In this document: positions 17,730-27,106 of the stretch, piece by piece | Numbering within the stretch: the stretch's first letter is position 1 | How the letters are laid out: each line of letters begins with the position of its first letter | DNA from: Pseudomonas fluorescens NCIMB 11764 | Lineage (GTDB): Bacteria; Pseudomonadota; Gammaproteobacteria; Pseudomonadales; Pseudomonadaceae | Length of the DNA: 64,000 bases | Direction of reading: 5' to 3' | Assembly: GCF_000293885.2 (NCBI RefSeq) | Contig: NZ_CP010945.1 | Coordinates: 496,001 to 560,000, forward strand | Position numbers and translations under genes: made by a program | Notes under the pieces: model-generated | The model's input: only the letters and a program-made list of their open reading frames with translations | Told to the model about the DNA's origin: nothing | The model's database searches: none

Positions 17730-18409
17730 CAGCTGTGGCCCGGGCTGTAGCTGTAGCCGAGGCCGCGATGGGTCTGGATCGGCTCGGCGCCGGCCTTCAC
17801 CTGGCGCAATTTGGCGCGCACGCTCTTGATGTGGCTGTCGACGCTGCGCTCGTACCCGGCATCGGCGGCGACGCCCAGCGCATCGAGCAATTGCTCGCGG
17901 CTGAAGACGCGCTCAGGTTGTTCGAGCAGGCATTGCAGCAGACGGAACTCGTGGCGAGTCAGGGTCAGCAACTGGCCGCGATAGCTGATCTGAACGCGCT
18001 CGCTGTCGATGCGAAACAGTGTCGGTGCAACCTCGGCCACCGCACGTGGCGCCATGCGCTTGAGGATGGCCCGCACACGCGCCGCCACTTCCCGTGGGCT
18101 GAACGGCTTGACCACGTAATCGTCGGCACCGATTTCCAGGCCCACGACCCGATCGATTTCTGCATCGCGGGCACTGAGGAAAATCACCGGCACCTCGCTG
18201 AAACGCCGCAGTAGCTTGCAGGTTTCGAAGCCACTGATGTCGGGCAGGCCAATGTCCAGAATGATCAGATCGGCCGGGGTCTGCCGCTGAAGCTCCAGCG
18301 CGGCGACACCCAGGCTCAGCCAGGTGGTGGTGAACCCTTCGCCCTGCAAGGCAAAAATCAGGGTGTCGGCAATCGCCGCTTCGTCTTCGACAATCAGGAT
18401 ATGAGGCAT
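17729..18409 (-). CDS. creB: Response regulator CreB
   Basis: A 226-residue OmpR/PhoB-type regulator. I start it at MPHILIVEDE (18409); an upstream in-frame TTG would add 14 residues outside the fold. The receiver domain has acidic residues EDE at 8-10, phospho-acceptor Asp52 (LDIGLPD), and Lys101 (VVKPFS). The C-terminal winged helix (about 130-224) includes TRHEFRLLQCLLEQPERVFSR and RSVDSHIKSVRAKL. It is activated by CreC and controls creD. Confidence 0.95.
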   Translation of the reverse strand: MPHILIVEDEAAIADTLIFALQGEGFTTTWLSLGVAALELQRQTPADLIILDIGLPDISGFETCKLLRRFSEVPVIFLSARDAEIDRVVGLEIGADDYVVKPFSPREVAARVRAILKRMAPRAVAEVAPTLFRIDSERVQISYRGQLLTLTRHEFRLLQCLLEQPERVFSREQLLDALGVAADAGYERSVDSHIKSVRAKLRQVKAGAEPIQTHRGLGYSYSPGHS

Positions 18410-18483
18410 GGCGTCCGAGCCCGGCAGTTGGGTGGGCGAACGGTGCCCCAAGCCTCACCTCACGTCAATGAGACCACTTGAAA

Positions 18484-18987
18484 TCAGCAGTCGGGCTTGT
18501 CGGCGGTGAAACGTCGCGCCGGGTTCACGGCCGCGCCAAATTCACGCAGGGCTTTGGCGCCGATCAGCAGCGGGTAGTTGAAGCTGCTGCGGTCGGTCAG
18601 GTTGACCTCGACGGTGCGCTTGACGTTACCCAGGCACAGTTCCAGATCGACCACCGGACGTTTGGTGGGCGCCGCGGCATCTTCATCCTCGTCTTCTTCG
18701 GAGCGGGTCTTGATCTTGCTGATCCGCGCGACCTTGTGCTCGTAGACCTTGTTGCTGGCGTCTTTGGTCGCGAGGCGGAAACGCACCCACTCATCGCCGT
18801 CGCGGGTGAAGGTTTCGATGTCCTTGGCCGACAGCGACGCGGTCAGGGCGCCAGTGTCCATTTTCGCCTTGAGGACTTCGCCGCCGATTTCCGGCAGCGC
18901 AATGTATTCGTAGCGCCCGTACAGGGTCGGCTCGGCGGCCAGGACCGGCAGGGCCACGAGGGAAAGCAGTGCGAGGAGGGATTTCAC
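18484..18987 (-). CDS. Retropepsin-like (PF05618, 'ATP-dependent zinc protease') periplasmic protein
   Basis: A 167-residue protein with a signal peptide (about residues 1-18, ending VLAAEP). The core has KMDTGALTASLSA, the D-T-G-A motif of single-chain retropepsin-like aspartic peptidases, and the ending RPVVDLELCLGN with a later FNYPLLIGAKALREF, both typical of this family. Despite the historical family name there is no HExxH. It is probably a periplasmic peptidase or peptide-binding protein. It lies just upstream of creB on the same strand. Confidence 0.82.
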   Translation of the reverse strand: MKSLLALLSLVALPVLAAEPTLYGRYEYIALPEIGGEVLKAKMDTGALTASLSAKDIETFTRDGDEWVRFRLATKDASNKVYEHKVARISKIKTRSEEDEDEDAAAPTKRPVVDLELCLGNVKRTVEVNLTDRSSFNYPLLIGAKALREFGAAVNPARRFTADKPDC

Positions 18988-19075
18988 GTGATGGATGTCC
19001 TTTTTTGAAAATAGGAGCGCAGAGTCCGAATTCTAGACCGCAAAAAACAACGATAGTTGGAAGACCACACACTTC

Positions 19076-19112
19076 TGTGGCGAGGGAGCTTGCTCCCGCT
19101 GGGCTGCGAAGC
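19076..19112. repeat. Single REP (family A)
   Basis: TGTGGCGAGGGAGCTTGCTC followed by GGGCTGCGAAGC, without the inverted partner. It lies in the divergent gap before the acyltransferase gene; the rest of that gap shows nothing distinctive. Confidence 0.75.
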
Positions 19113-19236
19113 GAGCAAGTGCTCTCACAAAGCCGCAAGCATACGGCCAAGAAGGTGAAACATTCGTCACCGCCGATTTGGCCTGTCGCCCGAAGCTGCT
19201 TATCATGGCGCGCCCAAACGCTTTCAAGAGTTACTT

Positions 19237-20124
19237 ATGCGCCGCCTGCTCACCGGCTGTTTCGTTACCCTGCTGCTGTTACTCAACACCCTGGTCCTGT
19301 TCGGGCCACTGATGGTGTTTGCCCTGTTCAAACTGGTCCTGTCCGGCCGCTGGCGTGATTACGCATCAACAGCGGTGATGTGGATCGCCGAGACCTGGGC
19401 CGAGATCGACAAGCTGATCTTCCGTCTGTGCATCCCCACGCAGTGGGACATTCGCGGCGGCGATGACTTGCGCCGCGACACCTCTTATCTGGTCATCAGC
19501 AACCATCAATCCTGGGTCGATATCCCGGCGCTGATCCAGACACTCAACCGGCGCACGCCGTTTTTCAAATTCTTCCTCAAGAAAGAACTGATCTGGGTAC
19601 CGTTCCTGGGCCTGGCGTGGTGGGCGCTGGATTACCCGTTCATGAAGCGCTACACCAAGGCCTTTCTGGCGAAAAACCCGACGCTGGCGGGCAAGGATCT
19701 GGAGATTACCAAAGCGGCGTGCGAGCTGTTCAAGCGCCAGCCGGTGACCGTGGTCAATTACCTGGAAGGCACCCGCTACACCTCGGCAAAAAGCGCTCAG
19801 CAACAGTCACCGTTCACGCATCTGCTCAAGCCCAAGGCTGGCGGCGTGGCGTTTGTGCTGGCAGCGATGGGTGAACAGCTGGACGCCATTCTCGATGTGA
19901 CGGTGGTATATCCGCAGCAGAAGATCCCGGGGTTCTGGGATTTGATCAGCGGCAACGTGCCGAGGGTCATCATCGACATCAACACCCGCGAACTCGACCC
20001 CGCGCTGTGGCAGGGCGATTACGAGAATGATGCGGCGTTTCGCGAGACCGTCCAGAACTGGGTGAACCAGCTCTGGATCGAGAAGGACCGGCGCATCGAC
20101 GCCTTGCGCGCCGAGCGCCGCTGA
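19237..20124 (+). CDS. 1-acyl-glycerol-phosphate acyltransferase-like protein (PlsC family)
   Basis: A 295-residue protein with an N-terminal hydrophobic segment (about residues 6-34) and the PlsC acyltransferase domain. Motif I is SNHQSWVDIP (H-x4-D), motif II the FKFFLKKELIWVPFLG block, and motif III NYLEGTRYT. It probably acylates lysophosphatidic acid or a related lipid at the inner membrane, like E. coli YihG-type acyltransferases. It appears to be a single-gene unit ending two bases from the convergent DUF2780 gene. Confidence 0.88.
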   Translation: MRRLLTGCFVTLLLLLNTLVLFGPLMVFALFKLVLSGRWRDYASTAVMWIAETWAEIDKLIFRLCIPTQWDIRGGDDLRRDTSYLVISNHQSWVDIPALIQTLNRRTPFFKFFLKKELIWVPFLGLAWWALDYPFMKRYTKAFLAKNPTLAGKDLEITKAACELFKRQPVTVVNYLEGTRYTSAKSAQQQSPFTHLLKPKAGGVAFVLAAMGEQLDAILDVTVVYPQQKIPGFWDLISGNVPRVIIDINTRELDPALWQGDYENDAAFRETVQNWVNQLWIEKDRRIDALRAERR

Positions 20125-20125
20125 A

Positions 20126-20674
20126 TCAGCTGCCGGCGCCCCAGATTCCGCCCAGGCTCTGCAGCAGCGAACCGCCCACGCCCTGTTGACCGAAGTATTG
20201 CAGAATCAGTGGGGCAAACTGGCCGATCATGCCGCTGTCCATGCCCAATGCGCTGAACGCGTTGTTCAGGTCGTTGGTGTCCTTGACGTTGCCCAGCGCG
20301 TTATCCAGGCCGGCCGCCTTACCGCTCGAACCGAGCAACCCGGCGAGGACACCCAGTTCACCACCGCCGGACAACATGTCGATGCCCGGAACGCTCTTGG
20401 CCAGTTCCGAGTAGTCGGTCGAACTCAATTGATTCTTGGCCAGACCGAGCATCGCTCCGGTGCCGCCAACGACTTGCTGTGGTGTCAGGTTCAATTGGCT
20501 GAGCGCACCCAGCAGACCTGCCGTTTCAGAGGTCGGCGCTGCCGCTGTGGCAGCGTTATCGCCCTTCATGCCGGAAATGGCATTGGCCGCATCGCTCAGG
20601 CTGAACTGAGCAAAGACCGGGCTGGCCCCCAGGGTCATGAGCGATGCCAGTGCAAAACCGCGTGAAATCTTCAT
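20126..20674 (-). CDS. DUF2780 domain secreted protein
   Basis: A 182-residue protein started at the ATG at 20674, which has AGAGGA eight bases upstream. The signal peptide is MKISRGFALASLMTLG... with cleavage after FAQ. The rest is the DUF2780 region (VVGGTGAMLGLAKNQLSSTD, PGIDMLSGG, and a C-terminal ILQYFGQQG block). It is glycine-, alanine- and leucine-rich and predicted helical. Function is unknown; the location is presumably periplasmic or extracellular. Confidence 0.82.
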   Translation of the reverse strand: MKISRGFALASLMTLGASPVFAQFSLSDAANAISGMKGDNAATAAAPTSETAGLLGALSQLNLTPQQVVGGTGAMLGLAKNQLSSTDYSELAKSVPGIDMLSGGGELGVLAGLLGSSGKAAGLDNALGNVKDTNDLNNAFSALGMDSGMIGQFAPLILQYFGQQGVGGSLLQSLGGIWGAGS

Positions 20675-20802
20675 CCAGACATCCTCTTGTGCCATGAAAA
20701 CCGCCCGGTAACAGGCGGAAAAGCTGCCGTTTTGACCGGTCTTGCGTCGGCATGTTCCTCAGCGCCACGTCCATTTTCCACCCGCTCGTCGACTCAAACA
20801 AA

Positions 20803-20826
20803 AACGGCGACCCGAAGGTCGCCGTT
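20803..20826 (-). terminator. Rho-independent terminator of the glyA-sox-purU-fdhA operon
   Basis: On the minus strand AACGGCGACC-TTCG-GGTCGCCGTT is followed directly by TTTGTTTG. The hairpin has a TTCG tetraloop and T-tract and sits 18 bases after the fdhA stop. Confidence 0.9.
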
Positions 20827-20843
20827 CTGTATTGCGTGAAGCC

Positions 20844-22043
20844 TTACGCCGCGCTGAACAGCTTGTGCGGATCGATCACAAACTTCTTCGGCACGCCCGC
20901 ATCGAACTCGCCGTAGCCTTGCGGTGCCTGATCCAGGCTGATCACCTGAACGCCCACCACTTCGGCGATGTTGATGCGATCCCACATGATCGCCTGCATC
21001 AGCTGGCGGTTGTACTTCATCACCGGCGTCTGGCCAGTGTGGAAGCTGTGGGACTTGGCCCAGCCCAGACCGAAGCGAATGCTCAGGCTGCCCATTTTCG
21101 CGGCCGCGTCCACGGCACCCGGATCTTCGGTCACGTACAGGCCAGGGATACCGATTTTGCCAGCCACCCGAACTACACCCATCAGCGAGTTGAGCACGGT
21201 GGCCGGAGCCTCGTGTTTCACGCCGTCATGGCCGTGACCGCGCGCTTCGAAGCCCACCGCGTCGACGGCGCAATCCACTTCGGGTTCACCCAGCAGCGCA
21301 GCGATCTGTTCGTGCAGCGGGGTGTCCAGGGACAGGTCGGCAATTTCGAAACCCTGCGCCTTGGCGTGTGCCAGGCGAACAGTGTTGACGTCGCCGATGA
21401 TCACCACCGCCGCGCCCAACAGGCGAGCGGAAGCGGCAGCCGCCAGACCGACCGGACCGGCACCGGCGATGTACACGGTGCTGCCCGGGCCAACGCCGGC
21501 CGTCACTGCGCCGTGGTAACCGGTCGGCAGGATGTCGGAGAGGCAGGTCAGGTCGCGGATTTTTTCCATCGCGCGATCGCGATCAGGCAGTTTCAGCAGG
21601 TTGAAGTCGGCGTACGGCACCATCGCGTATTCAGCCTGGCCGCCGGTCCAGTCGCCCATGTCGACGTAACCGTAAGCACCGCCCGGACGCGCCGGGTTCA
21701 CGCTGAGGCAAACGCCAGTGTGCATTTCCTTGCAGGAACGGCAGCGCCCGCAAGCCACGTTGAACGGTACGGACACCAGGTCGCCGATTTGCAGGTTTTC
21801 GACGTCGCTGCCCTTCTCGATCACTTCGCCAGTGATCTCGTGGCCCAGCACCAGACCGGTCTGAGCGGTGGTACGGCCGCGCACCATGTGCTGGTCGGAA
21901 CCACAGATGTTGGTGGAAACCACGCGCAGGATGACAGCGTGATTAATCTTCCTGCCACGCGGGTCCTGCATTTTCGGATAGTCGATTTTCTGTACTTCGA
22001 CCTTGCCAGCGCCGAGATACACCACACCACGATTGCCAGACAT
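20844..22043 (-). CDS. fdhA: Glutathione-independent formaldehyde dehydrogenase
   Basis: A 399-residue zinc-dependent medium-chain dehydrogenase. Zinc-site residues are visible in STNICGSDQHMVRG (Cys and Asp), GHEITGEV (His-Glu), and the structural four-cysteine loop ACGRCRSCKEMHTGVC; the Rossmann motif is AGAGPVGLAAA. It closely follows the P. putida formaldehyde dismutase/dehydrogenase type. It oxidises formaldehyde released by sarcosine and dimethylglycine demethylation to formate with NAD. It is the last gene of the glyA-soxBDAG-purU-fdhA run. Confidence 0.94.
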   Translation of the reverse strand: MSGNRGVVYLGAGKVEVQKIDYPKMQDPRGRKINHAVILRVVSTNICGSDQHMVRGRTTAQTGLVLGHEITGEVIEKGSDVENLQIGDLVSVPFNVACGRCRSCKEMHTGVCLSVNPARPGGAYGYVDMGDWTGGQAEYAMVPYADFNLLKLPDRDRAMEKIRDLTCLSDILPTGYHGAVTAGVGPGSTVYIAGAGPVGLAAAASARLLGAAVVIIGDVNTVRLAHAKAQGFEIADLSLDTPLHEQIAALLGEPEVDCAVDAVGFEARGHGHDGVKHEAPATVLNSLMGVVRVAGKIGIPGLYVTEDPGAVDAAAKMGSLSIRFGLGWAKSHSFHTGQTPVMKYNRQLMQAIMWDRINIAEVVGVQVISLDQAPQGYGEFDAGVPKKFVIDPHKLFSAA

Positions 22044-22150
22044 GCTTTCACCTCGCTGTTGTTTTTATGTAGCGGTCGCGTCGCCACGGATCGGCGGCGC
22101 GTTGATTGCTCTGGTTGTTGCCTGTGTGTCTTGTGTTGTTTGTCAGGGCC

Positions 22151-22242
22151 TCATCGCTAGCAGGCTAGCTCCCACAGGGTTTTGGGTTGTTCAAAAATCC
22201 TGTGTTCACCCGAATCACTGTGGGAGCTAGCCTGCTAGCGAT
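22151..22242. repeat. REPIN (family TGGGAGCTAGCCTGCTAGCGAT) between purU and fdhA
   Basis: ATCGCTAGCAGGCTAGCTCCCACA and its inverted copy TGTGGGAGCTAGCCTGCTAG bracket a short loop. It sits between two co-directional genes of one pathway. Confidence 0.85.
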
Positions 22243-22248
22243 GGCGAT

Positions 22249-23106
22249 CTACAGAACGACCGTGCGATTGGCGTTCAAAAACACCCGTCGTTCAATGTGA
22301 TAACCCACGGCGCGAGCCAGGGTCAGCCCTTCGATATCCCGCCCCTTGGCGATCAGGTCTTCCGGATAATGGCTGTGATCCACCACCTCCACGCCCTGGG
22401 CGATGATCGGTCCCTCGTCCAGGTCGTTGTTGATGTAGTGCGCCGTGGCGCCGACCAGCTTCACCCCTTTGTTGTAGGCCTGGTGATAAGGCTTGGCGCC
22501 CTTGAACCCCGGCAGCAGGGAGTGATGGATGTTGATCGCCTTGCCGTCGAGCTTGCGGCACAGCTCCGGTGACAAAACCTGCATGTAGCGCGCAAGGATC
22601 ACCAGTTCGGCGCCGGAGTCTTCGATCACCTGCAACACCTGACGCTCCTGCGACGGCTTGTCGTTGGGGTCGAGCGGGAAGTGGTAGTACGGAATCTGGT
22701 GCCAGTCGGCCAACGGCTTGAGGTCCGGATGGTTGGAGATCACGGCGGCGACGTCCATCGACAACTGGCCGATGCGCTGGCGGTAGAGCAAATCGTTGAG
22801 GCAGTGATCGGCCTTGGAGACCATGATCACCACTTTCGGCCGGTAGTTCGGCGGGGTCAGTTCGAAGATCATGCCGAAGGCTTTACCACGCTCTTCCAAC
22901 CCGGCGCGGAAGGCTTGTTCGTCAAAGCCGTCGGGTTGACGGAATTCCACGCGAATGAAGAAACGACCCGAGAGACGGTCATCGAACGAATGGTGCTCGG
23001 TAACGTAGCAGCCCTGCTCGAACAGAAATCGGGTCACCGCGTCCACGGTGCCGAGGACGCTGGGGCAGTCGGCGGTCAGAATCCATGTGTCTGGGGCGCG
23101 GCTCAT
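22249..23106 (-). CDS. purU: Formyltetrahydrofolate deformylase
   Basis: 285 residues from the ATG at 23106; frames upstream run into REP sequence. An N-terminal ACT domain (about residues 8-90, WILTADCPSVLGTVDAV) is followed by the formyltransferase-like catalytic domain with INIHHSLLPGFKGAKPYHQA (catalytic Asn-His) and DLDEGPIIAQGV (catalytic Asp). It hydrolyses 10-formyl-THF to formate and THF, regenerating THF during methyl-group oxidation by sarcosine oxidase. In pseudomonads a purU paralogue is part of the sox cluster, as here. Confidence 0.94.
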   Translation of the reverse strand: MSRAPDTWILTADCPSVLGTVDAVTRFLFEQGCYVTEHHSFDDRLSGRFFIRVEFRQPDGFDEQAFRAGLEERGKAFGMIFELTPPNYRPKVVIMVSKADHCLNDLLYRQRIGQLSMDVAAVISNHPDLKPLADWHQIPYYHFPLDPNDKPSQERQVLQVIEDSGAELVILARYMQVLSPELCRKLDGKAINIHHSLLPGFKGAKPYHQAYNKGVKLVGATAHYINNDLDEGPIIAQGVEVVDHSHYPEDLIAKGRDIEGLTLARAVGYHIERRVFLNANRTVVL

Positions 23107-23150
23107 AGTGCGGTGACTCCTGCTACAAATTAGGTGGTCGCAGAGACCCC

Positions 23151-23283
23151 TGTGGCGAGGGGATTTATCCCCGTTCGGCTGCGAAGCAGTCGTAAAACCA
23201 GTCAACTCAATTTGGCTGGGATACCGAGTTGTGAGGTTTCAGGGCTGCTGCGCAGCCCAACGGGGATAAATCCCCTCGCCACA
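23151..23283. repeat. REPIN (family TGTGGCGAGGGGATTTATCCCC) between soxG and purU
   Basis: TGTGGCGAGGGGATTTATCC at the left, its complement GGGATAAATCCCCTCGCCACA at the right, and an inverted GGCTGC(T/G)GCGCAGCC core. It differs from family A in the stem sequence. Confidence 0.88.
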
Positions 23284-23306
23284 AAGCCCATCACCACAAA
23301 CGATCA

Positions 23307-23939
23307 TTAAGCCTGAACGCTCAGGCCGTACTCGGCCGCTGCATCCTGCAGCCACAACCACCAGTAATCCGAGAAGCTGCGGCGGATCAGCAGTTCCCAG
23401 GTGTCTTCGGCGGTGTGGCGGATCACCAGTTGCGACTTGGCGAACACGGTGCCCACTGCCTTGCCGACCGGGAAGCTGTTCGGGTGTACGTCGTAGCTGG
23501 TGGATTTCATCAGCACCTGGCGCACGTTAGGGCCGCTCAGTTCGAGGATCTGCTGGCCACCGCTGACGTTGACGATCTGGATGTGCAGATCGCCCAGCGC
23601 TTCACGCAGTTTCTGCTCGGCGGCGAACTCTTCACCGGTCGGCACGATCAACAGCCACTCATCCGGCCCCATCCATTGCAGGCTGGTTTCACCCTTGACG
23701 ATGACCGTCAGCGCGCCTGGCAATTCGATGCCAAGGGCCTTGTGCACGCCAGCACTGAACGCCGCATCGTGGCCGTCGCCACGAATGGTCAGGTGGCCGA
23801 GGAGTTTTTTCTCACGCACGATCACGCCGGCGTTTTTGCGACCCTTGCCGACCAGGCTGGCGAGGTCGGCATGATGCAGCGACGACTCGGCCTTGGCCCC
23901 GGTGGTTGGGCGTTGTTGGTAAACATTGGCTACGGTCAT
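23307..23939 (-). CDS. soxG: Sarcosine oxidase gamma subunit
   Basis: A 210-residue subunit of the heterotetrameric sarcosine oxidase. It shows SoxG-family signatures such as LQWMGPDEWLLIVP, ILELSGPNVRQVLMKSTSYD and AEDTWELLIRRSFSDYWWLW. It has no cofactor of its own and packs against the folate-binding domain of SoxA. Its gene is separated from soxA by a REPIN. Confidence 0.94.
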   Translation of the reverse strand: MTVANVYQQRPTTGAKAESSLHHADLASLVGKGRKNAGVIVREKKLLGHLTIRGDGHDAAFSAGVHKALGIELPGALTVIVKGETSLQWMGPDEWLLIVPTGEEFAAEQKLREALGDLHIQIVNVSGGQQILELSGPNVRQVLMKSTSYDVHPNSFPVGKAVGTVFAKSQLVIRHTAEDTWELLIRRSFSDYWWLWLQDAAAEYGLSVQA

Positions 23940-23990
23940 AAAGCACCTTTCCTGAATTCTGTTGGTTCCTGTGGTGGCTGCACTGCCGTC

Positions 23991-24054
23991 ATCGCCAGCA
24001 GGCCAGCTCCCACATTCAACCGCGTTCCCCGGTGGGAGCTAGCCTGCTAGCGAT
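23991..24054. repeat. REPIN (family TGGGAGCTAGCCTGCTAGCGAT) between soxA and soxG
   Basis: ATCGCCAGCAGGCCAGCTCC at the left and GTGGGAGCTAGCCTGCTAGC at the right, inverted and only about 16 bases apart. It lies inside an operon coding for subunits of one enzyme. Confidence 0.85.
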
Positions 24055-24088
24055 TGCGGTAGCAGACTCTCCACAGGACCCGAGGCCA

Positions 24089-27000
24089 CTAGATGTTCTG
24101 GCGATCACCTTTCGGATCGAAGAACACCGAAGAAACGATTTCCGCCTCGATCACGCTGCCATCCGCCAGCGGTGCGAACACCCGTTCGCCGATACGCTTC
24201 AAACCGCCTTTCACTACGCCCATGGCAAACGAATAGCCCAGGGAGTTGTGCAGGTAGCTGGAAGTGACGTGACCGACCATCGTCATCGGGATCGTCTGCT
24301 TGGTGTTGAACACCAGTTGCGCACCTTCCGGCAGCCATTTGGTCGGATCGATCGGCTTCAGGCCCACCAGCTGTTTACGTTGATCACGTACGCAGTCTTC
24401 GCGGTTCATGCCACGCCAGCCGATCCACGAGAACGGTTTGGTGCGACCGACACACCAGCCCATGTTCAGGTCGTCCGGGGTCATCGAGCCGTCGGTGTCC
24501 TGACCGACGATGATGAAGCCCTTCTCGGCCCGCAGGATGTGCATGGTTTCGGTGCCGTACGGGGTCAGGTTGTACTGTTTGCCGGCCTCGACGATTTTCT
24601 CGAGCACGCCCATGGCGTAGTCGGCCTGCACGTTGACTTCGTACGACAGCTCACCGGTAAACGAAATCCGGAACACCCGCGCCGGCACACCGCCGACCAG
24701 GCCTTCTTTCCAGGTCATGAACGGGAAGGCTTCGTTGCTCAGGTCGATGTCGGTGACTTCGCTGAGCAGCTTGCGGCTGTTCGGCCCGGACAGGGTCATG
24801 GTTGCCCAGTGATCCGTCACGGAAGTGAAGTACACCTTCAGGTCTGGCCATTCGGTCTGTTGGTAGATTTCCAGCCATTGCAGCACGCGTGCAGCGCCGC
24901 CGGTGGTGGTGGTCATCACGAAGTGGTTGTCGGCGAGGCAAGCGGTGACGCCGTCGTCGAAGACCATGCCGTCTTCTTTGCACATCAGGCCGTAACGGGC
25001 CTTGCCCACGTCGAGCTTGGTCCAGGCGTTGGTGTAGATGCGGTTGAGGAACTCGCGCGCATCCGGGCCTTGAATGTCGATCTTGCCGAGGGTCGAGGCG
25101 TCCAGCAGGCCGACGCTGTCGCGCACGGCTTTGCATTCGCGTTTCACTGCAGCGTGAATGTCTTCACCGTTTTTCGGGAAGTACCACGGACGTTTCCACT
25201 GACCGACGTCCTCGAACTCGGCGCCATTCTTCACGTGCCAGTGATGCAGCGCGGTGAAGCGGACAGGTTCGAAGATGTGCCCGCAGTGACGGCCGGCCAC
25301 GGCGCCGAAGGTCACCGGCGTGTAGTTCGGACGGAACATGGTGGTGCCCATCTGCGGGATGGTCACGTTCAACGAACGGGCGGCGATGGCCAGGCCGTTG
25401 ACGTTGCCGAGCTTGCCCTGGTCAGTACCGAAGCCCAGTGCGGTATAGCGTTTGACGTGCTCGACCGACTCGAAGCCTTCGCGGGTCGCCAGTTCGATGG
25501 CGGCAGCGGTGACGTCGTTTTGCAGGTCGACGAATTGCTTCGGCGCCCGTGCGGTGTTCTTTTCGTGCGGCACCTGGAACAGCGCCAGGGTGGGCTCTTC
25601 CAGACGGCTCAGGGCTTTCGGCAAAGTACCTTCGACCACGCTGAAACCGGCTTCACTGGCTGCGCGAGCGCCGCCTTCAAAACCATCGGCCAGGGAATCG
25701 CCGAGGCCGTAGACGCCGTTGATGCCACCGACGCACACGCGTTTCTGCGGTGCTTCGCCCGGTACGAAACCGAGGATGTCTTCACGCCAGATCGGCTTGC
25801 CACCCAAGTGCGACGCCAGGTGAACCACCGGGCTGTAACCGCCGGAACTGGCGATCAAATCGCAATCGAGCCATTCGCCAGGACTGGTCACGGCGTGTGC
25901 CTTGACATCGATCGCGGCGACGCGAGCGGCGGTCACGTGCTTGCTGCCACGGGCCTCGATCACGGCGCTGCCGGTCAGGATGCGAATGCCTTTGGCGCGC
26001 GCTTCTTCAACCAATGCACCGCGCGGATTGCTGCGGGCGTCGGCGATGGCCACCACTTGCAGGCTGGCATCGAGCCAATCCAGGGCAACGCGGTAGGCGT
26101 GATCGTTGTTGGTCGACAGCACCAGTTTCTTGCCCGGTGCCACGCCGTAACGGCGCACGTAAGTCGAGACAGCGCCGGCGAGCATGTTGCCCGGCACGTC
26201 GTTGTTGCCATACACCAGTGGACGTTCGTGAGCACCGGTCGCCAGGACCACGCGCTTGGCGCGAACCCGGTGGATGCGCTGACGCACCTGGCCGATCGGG
26301 GCGCGGTCGCCGAGGTGATCGGTCAGGCGCTCGTGAATGGTCAGGAAGTTATGGTCGTGGTAACCGTTGACCGTGGCGCGCGGCAACAGCAGCACGTCCG
26401 GGGTGTCCTTCAGCTCGGCGATGACGCTGGCGACCCACTCGGTGGCTGGCTTGCCGTCGAGGCTTTCGCGGGAATCGAGCAGGCTGCCGCCGAACTCTTC
26501 CTGCTCATCGGCGAGGATCACGCGAGCACCGCTGCGCGCAGCCGCCAATGCAGCGGCCAGGCCGGCAGGGCCACCGCCGACGATCAGCACGTCGCAGTGC
26601 TGGTTCATGTAGTCGTAGGTGTCCGGATCGTTCTCGGTCGGCGAGCGGCCAAGGCCGGCGGCCTTACGGATGTACTTCTCGTACGTCATCCAGAACGATT
26701 GCGGGTACATGAAGGTTTTGTAGTAGAAGCCCGGAGGCATCAGCTTGCCGCCGACCTTGCCGAGAATCCCCATCATGTCGTTGTTCACGCTTGGCCAGCC
26801 GTTGGTGCTGGTGGCGACCAGGCCTTGATACAGCGCCTGTTGCGTGGCACGTACGTTCGGGATCTGCGTGGCTTCGGTCGCGCCGATCTGCAACACGGCG
26901 TTCGGCTCTTCAGCGCCGGCAGCGAAGATGCCGCGCGGACGGGAGTACTTGAAGCTGCGACCGATGATGTCGACACCGTTGGCCAGCAGGGCTGCGGCCA

Positions 27001-27106
27001 GGGAATCGCCTTCAAAGCCTTTGTAGACCTGGCCGTTGAAGGTGAAGCTCAGCACTTTGTTGCGGTCGATCCGTCCGCCGTTGGACAGGCGATTGATCTG
27101 GCTCAT
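24089..27106 (-). CDS. soxA: Sarcosine oxidase alpha subunit
   Basis: 1005 residues, the full length of the family. The N-terminal Fer2-like region (about residues 15-100, FEGDSLAAALLANGVDIIG and the SFKYSRPRGI signature) precedes an FAD/NAD-binding domain with LIVGGGPAGLAAALAAARSG near 175 and a C-terminal aminomethyltransferase (GcvT) domain (about 590-1000), which binds THF and captures the methylene group. With SoxB, SoxD and SoxG it oxidises sarcosine to glycine, H2O2 and 5,10-methylene-THF. The start overlaps the soxD stop by four bases. Confidence 0.95.
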   Translation of the reverse strand: MSQINRLSNGGRIDRNKVLSFTFNGQVYKGFEGDSLAAALLANGVDIIGRSFKYSRPRGIFAAGAEEPNAVLQIGATEATQIPNVRATQQALYQGLVATSTNGWPSVNNDMMGILGKVGGKLMPPGFYYKTFMYPQSFWMTYEKYIRKAAGLGRSPTENDPDTYDYMNQHCDVLIVGGGPAGLAAALAAARSGARVILADEQEEFGGSLLDSRESLDGKPATEWVASVIAELKDTPDVLLLPRATVNGYHDHNFLTIHERLTDHLGDRAPIGQVRQRIHRVRAKRVVLATGAHERPLVYGNNDVPGNMLAGAVSTYVRRYGVAPGKKLVLSTNNDHAYRVALDWLDASLQVVAIADARSNPRGALVEEARAKGIRILTGSAVIEARGSKHVTAARVAAIDVKAHAVTSPGEWLDCDLIASSGGYSPVVHLASHLGGKPIWREDILGFVPGEAPQKRVCVGGINGVYGLGDSLADGFEGGARAASEAGFSVVEGTLPKALSRLEEPTLALFQVPHEKNTARAPKQFVDLQNDVTAAAIELATREGFESVEHVKRYTALGFGTDQGKLGNVNGLAIAARSLNVTIPQMGTTMFRPNYTPVTFGAVAGRHCGHIFEPVRFTALHHWHVKNGAEFEDVGQWKRPWYFPKNGEDIHAAVKRECKAVRDSVGLLDASTLGKIDIQGPDAREFLNRIYTNAWTKLDVGKARYGLMCKEDGMVFDDGVTACLADNHFVMTTTTGGAARVLQWLEIYQQTEWPDLKVYFTSVTDHWATMTLSGPNSRKLLSEVTDIDLSNEAFPFMTWKEGLVGGVPARVFRISFTGELSYEVNVQADYAMGVLEKIVEAGKQYNLTPYGTETMHILRAEKGFIIVGQDTDGSMTPDDLNMGWCVGRTKPFSWIGWRGMNREDCVRDQRKQLVGLKPIDPTKWLPEGAQLVFNTKQTIPMTMVGHVTSSYLHNSLGYSFAMGVVKGGLKRIGERVFAPLADGSVIEAEIVSSVFFDPKGDRQNI

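Noticed and set aside
18484..18987. Zinc protease as the family name suggests
   Set aside because: No HExxH is present; the DTGA motif points to a retropepsin-like fold.
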